This document shows, piece after piece, positions 1-5,694 of a stretch of 15,326 nucleotides of DNA. A program made the position numbers and the translations under genes. The notes below the pieces were generated by a model, which saw nothing but the letters and a program-made list of their open reading frames with translations, was not told the DNA's origin and did not search any database. Source of the DNA: DAOQAU01 sp035354275 (GTDB lineage: Bacteria > Cyanobacteriota > Vampirovibrionia > Gastranaerophilales > Gastranaerophilaceae); contig DAOQAU010000040.1 of assembly GCA_035354275.1 (NCBI GenBank), forward strand, positions 1 to 15,326. The letters run 5' to 3'. The stretch's first letter is position 1. Every line of letters begins with the position of its first letter.

Positions 1-6
1 GGTAAC

Positions 7-1254
7 ATGGGACTTACGATAGCAGAAAAAATAATTTCAAGGCATGCAAATAAGGAAGTTGAAGCAGGCGAACTTGTCATTGCAAATGTCGATGTTTGTG
101 CGGTTCAAGACGGAACAGGACCTTTGACGGTACAGGAATTTAAAAAAATAGGTGCTAAAAAATTAAACAACCCTCAAAGGACAATTTTATTTATAGACCA
201 TGCTTCGCCAAGCCCGAGAAAAGAACTTTCAAACTCTCATAACGTATTAAGAGAATTTGCTAAAGAATACGGTGCCGTTTTATCAGATGTAGGAGCCGGC
301 GTTTGTCATCAAAGATTGATTGAAGATTACGTTAATCCGGGTGAAATTTTAATAGGTGCTGATTCCCACACCTGCACGTCAGGCGCATTGGGTGCTTTTG
401 CAACAGGCATGGGCTCAACTGATGTAGCAGTCGGAATGGCTTTGGGTAAAACCTGGCTTAAAGTGCCGCAAACTTTCAAAATTCAAGTTGATGGAGAATT
501 CAGGCAAGGAGTTTGTTCAAAAGATTTGATGCTTTATTTGATAGGCTTAATCGGTGCCGATGGCGCAACTTATAAGGCTTTGGAATTTTGCGGAAGCACG
601 ATTGACAATATGTATATGGCTGAAAGATTTACGCTTGCAAATATGGCAGTAGAGGCTGGGGCAAAAGCGGGACTTTTTGCGACAGATGAAAAAACAAAAG
701 AATATTTGCAATCAAGAGGCAGAGGAGATAAATTTGTTGAGATTAAGCCCGATGTTGATGCTCATTATGAAAGAGTTATAAAAATCGATGCTTCAATAGT
801 AGGTCATATGGTTTCCTGTCCTCACACAGTAGATAACGTTAAGCCAGCTTCTGAATTAAGGGATGTAAAGGTTAATCAGGTTTTTGTAGGAACTTGCACC
901 AATGGAAGAATTGAAGATTTAAGAATTGCTGCCAATATCTTAAAAGGTAAAAAAATTCATCCGGAGGTGAGAATGTTGGTTTCGCCTGCATCAAAAGAAG
1001 TATTTAAAAAGGCACTTAGAGAAGGACTTATTGATATTTTTGTAGATGCAAATGCAACGATTTTAGCCCCCGGTTGCGGTCCTTGCGTAGGAGTTCATGC
1101 AGGAATTTTAGCAGATAATGAAGTTTGTCTTGCAACTCAAAACAGAAATTTTCAAGGCAGAATGGGCAACACAAAAAGCTTTATTTATTTGTCGTCGCCA
1201 TATGTTGCCACTTGTAGTGCAATAAAAGGGTTTATTACTTCTTCTTCTTTTTAG
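7..1254 (+). CDS. leuC: 3-isopropylmalate dehydratase large subunit (LeuC)
   Basis: Catalytic [4Fe-4S] subunit of isopropylmalate isomerase, which converts 2- to 3-isopropylmalate in leucine biosynthesis in the cytoplasm, working with the small subunit LeuD. The 415-residue protein has the usual length of the shorter archaeal-type LeuC/aconitase group. The N-terminus MGLTIAEKI is typical of that group. The substrate loop ADSHTCTSGALGAFATGMG is present, and three cluster cysteines are visible: Cys297 in GTCTNGR, and Cys357 and Cys360 in GCGPC. The ATG lies only six bases into the window, so its ribosome binding site is cut off. No leuD follows on this strand; the next gene, tcdA, is convergent and the two 3' ends overlap by 20 bp. 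leuD must be elsewhere or upstream. Homoaconitase-type substrates cannot be excluded from sequence alone, but LeuC is the best call. Confidence 0.93.
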   Translation: MGLTIAEKIISRHANKEVEAGELVIANVDVCAVQDGTGPLTVQEFKKIGAKKLNNPQRTILFIDHASPSPRKELSNSHNVLREFAKEYGAVLSDVGAGVCHQRLIEDYVNPGEILIGADSHTCTSGALGAFATGMGSTDVAVGMALGKTWLKVPQTFKIQVDGEFRQGVCSKDLMLYLIGLIGADGATYKALEFCGSTIDNMYMAERFTLANMAVEAGAKAGLFATDEKTKEYLQSRGRGDKFVEIKPDVDAHYERVIKIDASIVGHMVSCPHTVDNVKPASELRDVKVNQVFVGTCTNGRIEDLRIAANILKGKKIHPEVRMLVSPASKEVFKKALREGLIDIFVDANATILAPGCGPCVGVHAGILADNEVCLATQNRNFQGRMGNTKSFIYLSSPYVATCSAIKGFITSSSF

Positions 1255-1993
1255 TCAATTCCTGTACAATATGGCTTGCCATAAAAATCCCCGCAGCAGA
1301 CGCTACAAAAGGTGTTGAGGCAGGAGTAATTTTTGTATATTCAATTTTTTCGCCGCGTTGAGTTTCAACAGTTTCAGTGTTTAATATTTTATTCTGACAC
1401 ATTGGCTTTTCATCACTTGTTACAACCATTATGCCCTCGTTAATGTTTCTTAGTTTAAGTTGGTGAATGATATTTGAAATAAAAGGCGTTTTTTTATTTT
1501 TAATTTTTGATATGTCGCAAATATAAAGTCCTTCGGGATTAACCCTGTTTCCTGCGCCGAATGAACTTATCACAGGGAATTTTTCAGTATAGGCAAACTC
1601 CAATAAAGAAACTTTTGAGCGGATTGTGTCAATCGCATCTGCAATAAAATCAATATTTTTGCCTATTAATATGCTGTTTAAGCTTTCGGTATAAAAGTCA
1701 TTTATCAAATGAACATTGATTTCAGGATTAATGTCTTTGAGCCTTTTTTCAAAAAGTGTCGTTTTTTCCTGACCCAAAGTAGAATTCAGAGCAACAATTT
1801 GTCGATTAATATTTGAAACAGAAACTTTGTCAAAGTCAACGAGAGTTAATTCCCCAATGCCCGCTCTTGCCAACATTTCAACACAATATCCGCCTACTCC
1901 GCCGAGTCCAAAAACGATTATGTGGCTTTCGGACAATTTTTTTTGTCCTTCCTTGCCCCAATAAAGTTCATTTCTGGAAAAAATATCATTCAT
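1235..1993 (-). CDS. tcdA: tRNA threonylcarbamoyladenosine dehydratase (TcdA/CsdL, ThiF-E1 family)
   Basis: ThiF/MoeB/E1-like ATP-dependent enzyme that cyclises the t6A nucleoside at position 37 of ANN-decoding tRNAs to ct6A. The 252 residues cover the whole family. Visible features are the nucleotide-binding loop GLGGVGG (residues 29-35), acidic VDFD (52-55), the ATP-contacting NINRQ (61-65) and the DAID motif (119-122). The overall order matches E. coli TcdA more closely than ThiF or MoeB, and the Zn-binding CxxC pairs of MoeB are absent. Its ATG overlaps the secG stop by one base (TAATG), so translation is probably coupled to secG. The C-terminus is a run of lysines encoded over the end of the convergent leuC. 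A sulfur-carrier adenylyltransferase role is the main alternative, though no ThiS/MoaD-like partner is nearby. Confidence 0.85.
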   Translation of the reverse strand: MNDIFSRNELYWGKEGQKKLSESHIIVFGLGGVGGYCVEMLARAGIGELTLVDFDKVSVSNINRQIVALNSTLGQEKTTLFEKRLKDINPEINVHLINDFYTESLNSILIGKNIDFIADAIDTIRSKVSLLEFAYTEKFPVISSFGAGNRVNPEGLYICDISKIKNKKTPFISNIIHQLKLRNINEGIMVVTSDEKPMCQNKILNTETVETQRGEKIEYTKITPASTPFVASAAGIFMASHIVQELTKKKKK

Positions 1994-2217
1994 TATTTAA
2001 TAATGCCGAAGCCTAACAGAAACGTGCACAAAAGAAATACCGCAGCGACATAACCGGTTAATTTGTTAAGCCCCGCTTCCGCGCTTTTTTGCGAAGAAAA
2101 AAGTTGGCTGGCTCCGCCGATTCCAGCAATTCCGTCACCTTTTGGTGAATGGAGCAATATAAGAACAATCAGCAAAATTGCCGAAAATATTTGTACTATC
2201 CAAGTAAATGTAAGCAT
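1993..2217 (-). CDS. secG: Preprotein translocase subunit SecG
   Basis: Small inner-membrane subunit of the SecYEG channel that stimulates SecA-driven export. The 74 residues form two hydrophobic segments (about 5-22 and 55-72) joined by the conserved loop HSPKGDGIAGIGGASQLF, followed by SSQKSAEAGLNKLT. This loop, with SPKGDG and GGxxQLF, is close to cyanobacterial SecG, one of the better taxonomic clues in the window. A good ribosome binding site (AAGGAGAA on the minus strand, about 2222-2229) precedes the ATG inside the 15-bp gap after the nrtR-like gene. The stop codon overlaps the tcdA start by one base. It is therefore the middle gene of a three-gene operon with a regulator and a tRNA-modifying enzyme, an unusual but compact grouping. 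Confidence 0.93.
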   Translation of the reverse strand: MLTFTWIVQIFSAILLIVLILLHSPKGDGIAGIGGASQLFSSQKSAEAGLNKLTGYVAAVFLLCTFLLGFGIIK

Positions 2218-2232
2218 TTTTTCTCCTTAAAG

Positions 2233-2919
2233 TTAATCTTTTTTTGTTTTTGGTTTTGAAATAAAGTGGGCTCTTTTTGAGTTTAAGCTTATTTTCTCAA
2301 AAGTGTAAAGTCTTGCCGGACGTTTTGATTTTGATTTTGAGAATTCGTTTAATTCTGTTAATCCGTCTGTGCTTAAAACTTTTTTTCTGAAATTTCTTTT
2401 GTCCAGTTTTTTGTTCATTATGAGTTCGTAAGCTTTTTGCATTTCGGTGAGTGTGAATTTTTCATTTAAAAGCTGATAAGCTACAGGGCACATTTCAAGC
2501 CTTTCGCGAGTTCTTTTGAGCGAGTATTCGATAATTTCTTTGTGGTCGAAAGCCAACGGCGGAAGTTCATAAACCCTGTGCCAGGATACATCGGGCGAAC
2601 TTATGATATGAACATCTTCTTCTCTTATAAGTGCAAAATATGCACAAGTTATAACCCTTGCGTCTGTACGTCTCAGCGGGTCGCCGAAAGTATAAAGCTG
2701 TTCGATATAAATGTTTTCAACATTAGTTTTTTCTTTTAAAATTCTCAATGCCGCTTCATCAAGGTTTTCAGACAAACGAATAAATCCTCCGGGTATAGCC
2801 CATTTGCCTTTAAACGGCTCATTAGTACGTTTTACAAGCAATACCATAAGTTTGTTGTCTTTGATTGTTAAAATAACAACGTCAACTGTAATTTCGTGGG
2901 TTTTGGTTTCGTTAAACAT
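2233..2919 (-). CDS. NrtR-like transcriptional regulator (degenerate Nudix domain plus winged helix)
   Basis: Two-domain protein of 228 residues. Residues about 8-140 form a Nudix fold with GGFIRLSE (44-51). The Nudix signature GX5EX7REUXEEXGU is broken: R59 and E63 remain, but the positions expected to be Glu, Glu and Gly are I60, K64 and N66, so hydrolysis is unlikely. Residues about 152-190 match the NrtR winged helix: FTLTEMQKAYE, then DKRNFRKKVL (173-182). In the NrtR family the Nudix domain senses ADP-ribose or related NAD metabolites and the C-terminal domain binds operators, often of NAD synthesis genes. No NAD gene is in this window, so its targets are unknown; autoregulation of this operon is possible. 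It starts at ATG with GAGGTG (minus strand, 2923-2928) upstream. A catalytic Nudix hydrolase is the less likely alternative. Confidence 0.8.
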   Translation of the reverse strand: MFNETKTHEITVDVVILTIKDNKLMVLLVKRTNEPFKGKWAIPGGFIRLSENLDEAALRILKEKTNVENIYIEQLYTFGDPLRRTDARVITCAYFALIREEDVHIISSPDVSWHRVYELPPLAFDHKEIIEYSLKRTRERLEMCPVAYQLLNEKFTLTEMQKAYELIMNKKLDKRNFRKKVLSTDGLTELNEFSKSKSKRPARLYTFEKISLNSKRAHFISKPKTKKD

Positions 2920-2922
2920 ATC

Positions 2923-2928
2923 ACCTCA
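2923..2928 (-). promoter_or_regulatory. Ribosome binding site of the nrtR-like gene
   Basis: GAGGTG on the minus strand, three bases before the end of the spacer to the ATG at 2919. It supports this start over later in-frame Met codons. Confidence 0.6.
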
Positions 2929-2945
2929 TTGGTCGGACTACTTTA

Positions 2946-2974
2946 ATTCTAGTATAAAAATAAAAATAGTGCAA
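2946..2974 (-). promoter_or_regulatory. Possible promoter of the nrtR-secG-tcdA operon
   Basis: On the minus strand, TAGAAT (2951-2946) lies 17 bp downstream of TTGCAC (2974-2969). The -10 is close to consensus, the -35 is weak, and it touches the edge of the slt terminator hairpin. TATACT at 2956-2951 is an alternative -10. The call rests on position between a terminator and a gene start. Confidence 0.4.
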
Positions 2975-3020
2975 AAATGAGGAAACGTTAAGTAAAAATA
3001 CTTAACGTTTCCTCATTTTT
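2973..3020 (-). terminator. Rho-independent terminator of slt (long perfect hairpin, possibly bidirectional)
   Basis: Perfect inverted repeat: arms 2973-2994 and 2999-3020 (22 bp each) separated by a 4-nt loop (2995-2998). On the minus strand the central stem TGAGGAAACGTTAAGTA is closed by A/T runs, so an RNA made in either direction ends in a U tract. It lies 14 bp past the slt stop codon and before the promoter of the nrtR-like gene, so its clear role is to end slt transcription. Confidence 0.85.
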
Positions 3021-3033
3021 ATTTTTCAATTTT

Positions 3034-3660
3034 TTAGACTACGCCTTGAGATGGCAGAGGCTCTTGAGTTTGAACATTTGTGGTTTCAATCTCTTTGACT
3101 TCAACTGCCTTGACTTCGGGTTTTTTCTCTTCAAGCTGTTTTAGTTCGACCTGCTTAATATCTTGTTTCATATTTTTGACTTTTAGTATTGCAGGGTCAG
3201 GATTAATTTTTTGCCTGTTATATTCTTTCATAATCTTTGATACAAAGCTTCTTGTTTCGCCTATCGGAGGGACTTTTTTGTATCTTTTTACCGCGCCGGG
3301 ACCTGCGTTGTAAGCTGCAAGTGCAAGTTCGGTTGAGCCAAACATGTTATAAAGGCGTTTGTAATACATTAAACCGCCTTTAATGTTATCGCTTAAGTAG
3401 TAAGGATTGACCCCTAACCTTTTTGCTGTTGACGGCATAAGCTGAAAAACTCCGACCGCACCGTATCTGCTTCTTGCTTCGTGCCTGAAGCCTGATTCTG
3501 ATTTTGCTATGCTGAGTGCCAACGCAGGATCAATCCCCAGCTCAAGAGAGTGCTTTACGATTGTCTCTTTAACTGTTGATACGCTATGTTGACTTGCATT
3601 GACTTTAGGGCATAGTAATAGCACTATTGTAATAGTGTATAATACTAATTTTCTAATCAT
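3034..3660 (-). CDS. Secreted lytic transglycosylase (SLT domain, goose-lysozyme-like fold)
   Basis: Predicted periplasmic murein hydrolase that cleaves the MurNAc-GlcNAc bond to give 1,6-anhydro ends. The 208-residue product begins with a signal peptide (MIRKLVLYTI then a hydrophobic stretch, probable cleavage after VNA at residue 22; the Cys17 context LLLC is not a good lipobox). The SLT domain spans about 30-150 with catalytic Glu55 in KSESGF, GVFQLMP (70-76) and AYNAGPGAV (116-124), the three standard family motifs. The tail (about 155-208) is low-complexity, rich in Lys, Glu and Val, and probably disordered. An AGAGGAT ribosome binding site precedes the ATG. The gene stands alone with a strong terminator and is divergent from a prepilin. 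SLT enzymes can serve envelope-spanning machines such as type IV pili or secretion systems, but that link here is only positional. Confidence 0.9.
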   Translation of the reverse strand: MIRKLVLYTITIVLLLCPKVNASQHSVSTVKETIVKHSLELGIDPALALSIAKSESGFRHEARSRYGAVGVFQLMPSTAKRLGVNPYYLSDNIKGGLMYYKRLYNMFGSTELALAAYNAGPGAVKRYKKVPPIGETRSFVSKIMKEYNRQKINPDPAILKVKNMKQDIKQVELKQLEEKKPEVKAVEVKEIETTNVQTQEPLPSQGVV

Positions 3661-3882
3661 GTAAATCCTCTAATATTGTAAATTGCATTCCTCCGGACAT
3701 AAAAAAGTTGTAGTCATTTTCTATGTTTTTCCCCTTTGGAAAAAAGTTTGTAATGATATCTTAATACATAAAGAAAAAAAATCAAGTCCAAGAAGTTTTT
3801 TCATGCTATAATGTCTTGTGTAAAAGCTTTTTTTAATTGGCTTTTGCAGAAATGTAAACTTTTTTAAAAAAGGGATGGTTTT
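3661..3882. other. Divergent intergenic region between slt and the prepilin gene
   Basis: This is the longest non-coding stretch in the window (222 bp). It holds the prepilin promoter (3804-3812), a small inverted repeat TTTTTCC/GGAAAAA (3726-3732 and 3738-3744, loop CCTTT), and two short palindromes in the prepilin leader, AAAAGCTTTT (3822-3831) and CTTTTTTAAAAAAG (3859-3872). The second abuts the likely ribosome binding site. No tRNA or recognised riboswitch is visible, and I found no convincing slt promoter. Confidence 0.6.
3804..3812 (+). promoter_or_regulatory. Extended -10 promoter of the prepilin-mtnP-yggT cluster
   Basis: TGCTATAAT is a perfect extended -10 element (TGn plus TATAAT at 3807-3812). 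No good -35 lies 16-18 bp upstream, which is usual for extended -10 promoters. It would start transcription near 3819 and leave a leader of about 64 nt before the prepilin ATG. Confidence 0.65.
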
Positions 3883-4569
3883 ATGAAAAACAAGTTTGGA
3901 TTTACGTTGGCAGAAGTTATGGTTGTGTTGGTAACTTTAGGTGTTTTGGCAGCTATTGCTATTCCTGCGGTAGTTCATGTCCGGCCGAATAATAAAAAAG
4001 TTATGCTTAAAAAGGCATATTCCACGTTGGAAAAAGCTGTACAAGAATTGATTAACAATGATACATATTATCCTTATGAGGCAGATGACGGAAATACGGG
4101 AGCTCAATATCTTTGGGGGCTCTCAACAGACATTACGCCGATTCGTGTATGGAAAGGATTTAATTACGTTTACAATAAAGAAGCTCTAGGTATTCCGATA
4201 GGGGATAATAAATTTTGTTATCTTTTAGCAAACAGTATGAATACAGTAGGCGCGATTGATTGTGCTATATTTGGAACGCATACGAGTATGAGTGATGCGA
4301 ATTTTAAAACTGCAGACGGGATTACATGGACTATGCTCACAAACCAAGCAGCTGATGCTCAATTCCCTTTGAATCAGAATGATTATTTTAATATATCGGT
4401 GGATGTTAACGGGACCAAAGATCCCAACTGCGGATCTGGTGTATTTACAACGCAGTCGTGTGCAAGTTCAGGACCGGACCAATTTGACTTTTCAGTCAGG
4501 TACGATGGTAAAATCAAGGTTAGTAACGCTGCGGGTATAATTATAACTGACCCGGCAACTAATCACTAG
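3883..4569 (+). CDS. Type IV prepilin-like / pseudopilin protein
   Basis: The N-terminus MKNKFG followed by FTLAEVMVVLVTLGVLAAIAIP is a class III prepilin signal. Prepilin peptidase would cut after Gly6, giving mature Phe1 and the essential Glu5, followed by a hydrophobic helix (mature 1-23) that anchors the subunit in the membrane before assembly. The globular part (about 50-228) has four cysteines (112, 127, 183, 193), enough for two disulfides. A C-terminal stretch with DVNGTKDPNCG then DQFDFSVRYDGKI resembles the Asp-rich calcium loop of GspG-type pseudopilins. The total of 228 residues is longer than a classical major pilin. It is preceded by AAAGGGATGG. No assembly genes (pilB, pilC, pilD, pilQ) are in the window, so it is an orphan subunit locus, perhaps a minor pilin. 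Whether it belongs to a pilus, a secretion system or a DNA uptake machine cannot be told. Confidence 0.87.
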   Translation: MKNKFGFTLAEVMVVLVTLGVLAAIAIPAVVHVRPNNKKVMLKKAYSTLEKAVQELINNDTYYPYEADDGNTGAQYLWGLSTDITPIRVWKGFNYVYNKEALGIPIGDNKFCYLLANSMNTVGAIDCAIFGTHTSMSDANFKTADGITWTMLTNQAADAQFPLNQNDYFNISVDVNGTKDPNCGSGVFTTQSCASSGPDQFDFSVRYDGKIKVSNAAGIIITDPATNH

Positions 4570-4591
4570 AATTTGAAAAAATACATTGCAT

Positions 4592-4599
4592 GGGAGAGG
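4592..4599 (+). promoter_or_regulatory. Ribosome binding site that sets the mtnP start
   Basis: GGGAGAGG sits three bases before the ATG at 4603. It favours this codon over the in-frame TTG at 4573, which lies three bases after the prepilin stop and has no Shine-Dalgarno sequence. Confidence 0.75.
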
Positions 4600-4602
4600 A
4601 AA

Positions 4603-5409
4603 ATGTCAGAAAAAAAACAATTAGCAAAAATAGGAGTATTCGGGGGGTCAGGGTTTTATAAATTCCTGGATAATATTGAAGAAATAAGGGTTGAAACCCC
4701 TTATGGAATGCCAAGCGATAATATATTTGTAGGTAAACTCGGCAACAAAAAAGTTGCATTTATGCCGCGTCATGGCAGAAATCACAGCATTATGCCGCAT
4801 TTAATCAATTACAGGGCAAATGTTTGGGCTATGAAGTCAATCGGGGTAGAACGGGTGATTTCTCCTTGTGCTGCAGGAAGTCTGCAAAAACATGTTGTGC
4901 CCGGTGATTTTGTAATTTGTGACCAATTTGTTGACTGGACAGACGGAAGAAAATCTACCACGATTGAAGGGCCGATTGTTTCACATCCTTCGCCTGCTGA
5001 CCTGTATTGTCCTGAAATGAGAAATCTTGTTATTGATACAGCCAAAAAACTTGGTGTTAATGTCCATTCTACAGGTACTGTTGTCGTAATAAACGGACCG
5101 AGATTTTCTACAAAATCAGAATCAAAATTCTTTACCAATCAGGGCTGGGAAGTTATTAATATGACGGCTTTTCCTGAAAATTATCTCGTAAGGGAAATGG
5201 ATATGTGTCCGCTTAATATATCACTTATAACTGACTATGATGCAGGGCTTGTCGGTGATGTACCGCCTGTTTCTCATCATGCGGTTATGGAAGTTTTTAA
5301 CTCCAATTTAGATAGACTTAAAAAGGTTCTTTTTACAATGATTGAGCAAATTCCTGATGAAAGAGAAAATTGTGAATGTTCAAAAACCAGTGTAAATTCA
5401 AGACTTTAG
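4603..5409 (+). CDS. mtnP: S-methyl-5'-thioadenosine phosphorylase (MtnP family)
   Basis: Phosphorolyses methylthioadenosine, a by-product of polyamine synthesis, to adenine and 5-methylthioribose-1-phosphate. Family motifs appear in order, numbered from the ATG at 4603 (268 residues): GGSGFY (14-19) and RHGRNH (56-61) for phosphate, NYRAN (69-73), NGPRFSTKSE (164-173), INMTAFPE (185-192) and TDYD (210-213). The aspartates of TDYD replace the Asn used by inosine/guanosine phosphorylases and point to a 6-aminopurine base, so MTA is the expected substrate rather than inosine or methylthioinosine. The N-terminus KIGVFGGSGFY fits family starts. It sits 33 bp after the prepilin gene with no visible terminator and 18 bp before yggT, so co-transcription is likely. 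The Cys-containing C-terminal tail (from about 252) is variable in the family. Confidence 0.88.
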   Translation: MSEKKQLAKIGVFGGSGFYKFLDNIEEIRVETPYGMPSDNIFVGKLGNKKVAFMPRHGRNHSIMPHLINYRANVWAMKSIGVERVISPCAAGSLQKHVVPGDFVICDQFVDWTDGRKSTTIEGPIVSHPSPADLYCPEMRNLVIDTAKKLGVNVHSTGTVVVINGPRFSTKSESKFFTNQGWEVINMTAFPENYLVREMDMCPLNISLITDYDAGLVGDVPPVSHHAVMEVFNSNLDRLKKVLFTMIEQIPDERENCECSKTSVNSRL

Positions 5410-5427
5410 AAAACTTAGGAGAGAACA

Positions 5428-5694
5428 ATGTACACCGTTAAAATTGTTGATAATATTTTTTATTTCTTTTATTTGATAATTATTTTGAGGATTTTCTTAA
5501 CATGGATTCCTAATATCGATTGGGAGCAGCAGCCTATAAAAGCTATAAGAGAAGTTACGGATATGTATTTGGATATTTTCAGAAGATTTATTCCGCCAAT
5601 AAGCGGTTTGGATTTTTCTCCTATAATTGCTTTGATTTTTCTGCAAATTATTCAGATAGTTGTAGTTAATATAGTTTCTTCAATCTTAGGATAA
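5428..5694 (+). CDS. YggT/Ycf19 family integral membrane protein
   Basis: Small inner-membrane protein of 88 residues with two hydrophobic helices (about 8-28 and 64-86). Between them lies the family signature FRRFIPPISGLDFSPIIA (51-68), matching the YGGT domain pattern in which a basic-Pro stretch precedes GxDxSP. YggT proteins in bacteria and the chloroplast/cyanobacterial Ycf19 relatives are linked to membrane or envelope organisation, division or osmotic shock resistance, but the molecular role is not settled. A strong AGGAGAG (5417-5423) lies four bases before the ATG. It is probably the last gene of the prepilin-mtnP cluster. Its last nine bases overlap the end of the convergent hemW, leaving no room for a dedicated terminator. 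Confidence 0.88.
   Translation: MYTVKIVDNIFYFFYLIIILRIFLTWIPNIDWEQQPIKAIREVTDMYLDIFRRFIPPISGLDFSPIIALIFLQIIQIVVVNIVSSILG

Noticed and set aside
1270..1283. TATGGC-TT-GCCATA near the leuC 3' end as a leuC terminator
   Set aside because: The stem has only six pairs with a two-base loop, no T tract follows on the plus strand, and it falls in tcdA codons.
1813..2016. Plus-strand open frames over tcdA/secG, and similar frames antisense to other genes
   Set aside because: They lie wholly opposite well-conserved genes, have no ribosome binding sites and encode no recognisable protein; they are shadows of the real coding strand.
2233..2919. Active ADP-ribose pyrophosphatase
   Set aside because: Two of the catalytic/metal-binding Nudix glutamates are replaced by Ile and Lys, and the C-terminal domain matches NrtR DNA-binding regulators.
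3659..3706. Possible 15-codon leader peptide MSGGMQFTILEDLHD overlapping the slt start on the minus strand
   Set aside because: The reading frame exists, but the first ATG has no ribosome binding site, the inner ATG has GGAGG almost touching it, and there is no sign of attenuation.
3726..3744. TTTTTCC/GGAAAAA hairpin as a terminator in the slt-prepilin gap
   Set aside because: No transcript should end here, since both flanking genes point away, and no U tract follows the stem; an operator role is possible but unsupported.
4573..4602. TTG start extending mtnP by ten residues (MKKYIAWERK)
   Set aside because: It has no ribosome binding site and lies three bases after the prepilin stop, while the ATG at 4603 has a strong GGGAGAGG and gives the usual family N-terminus.
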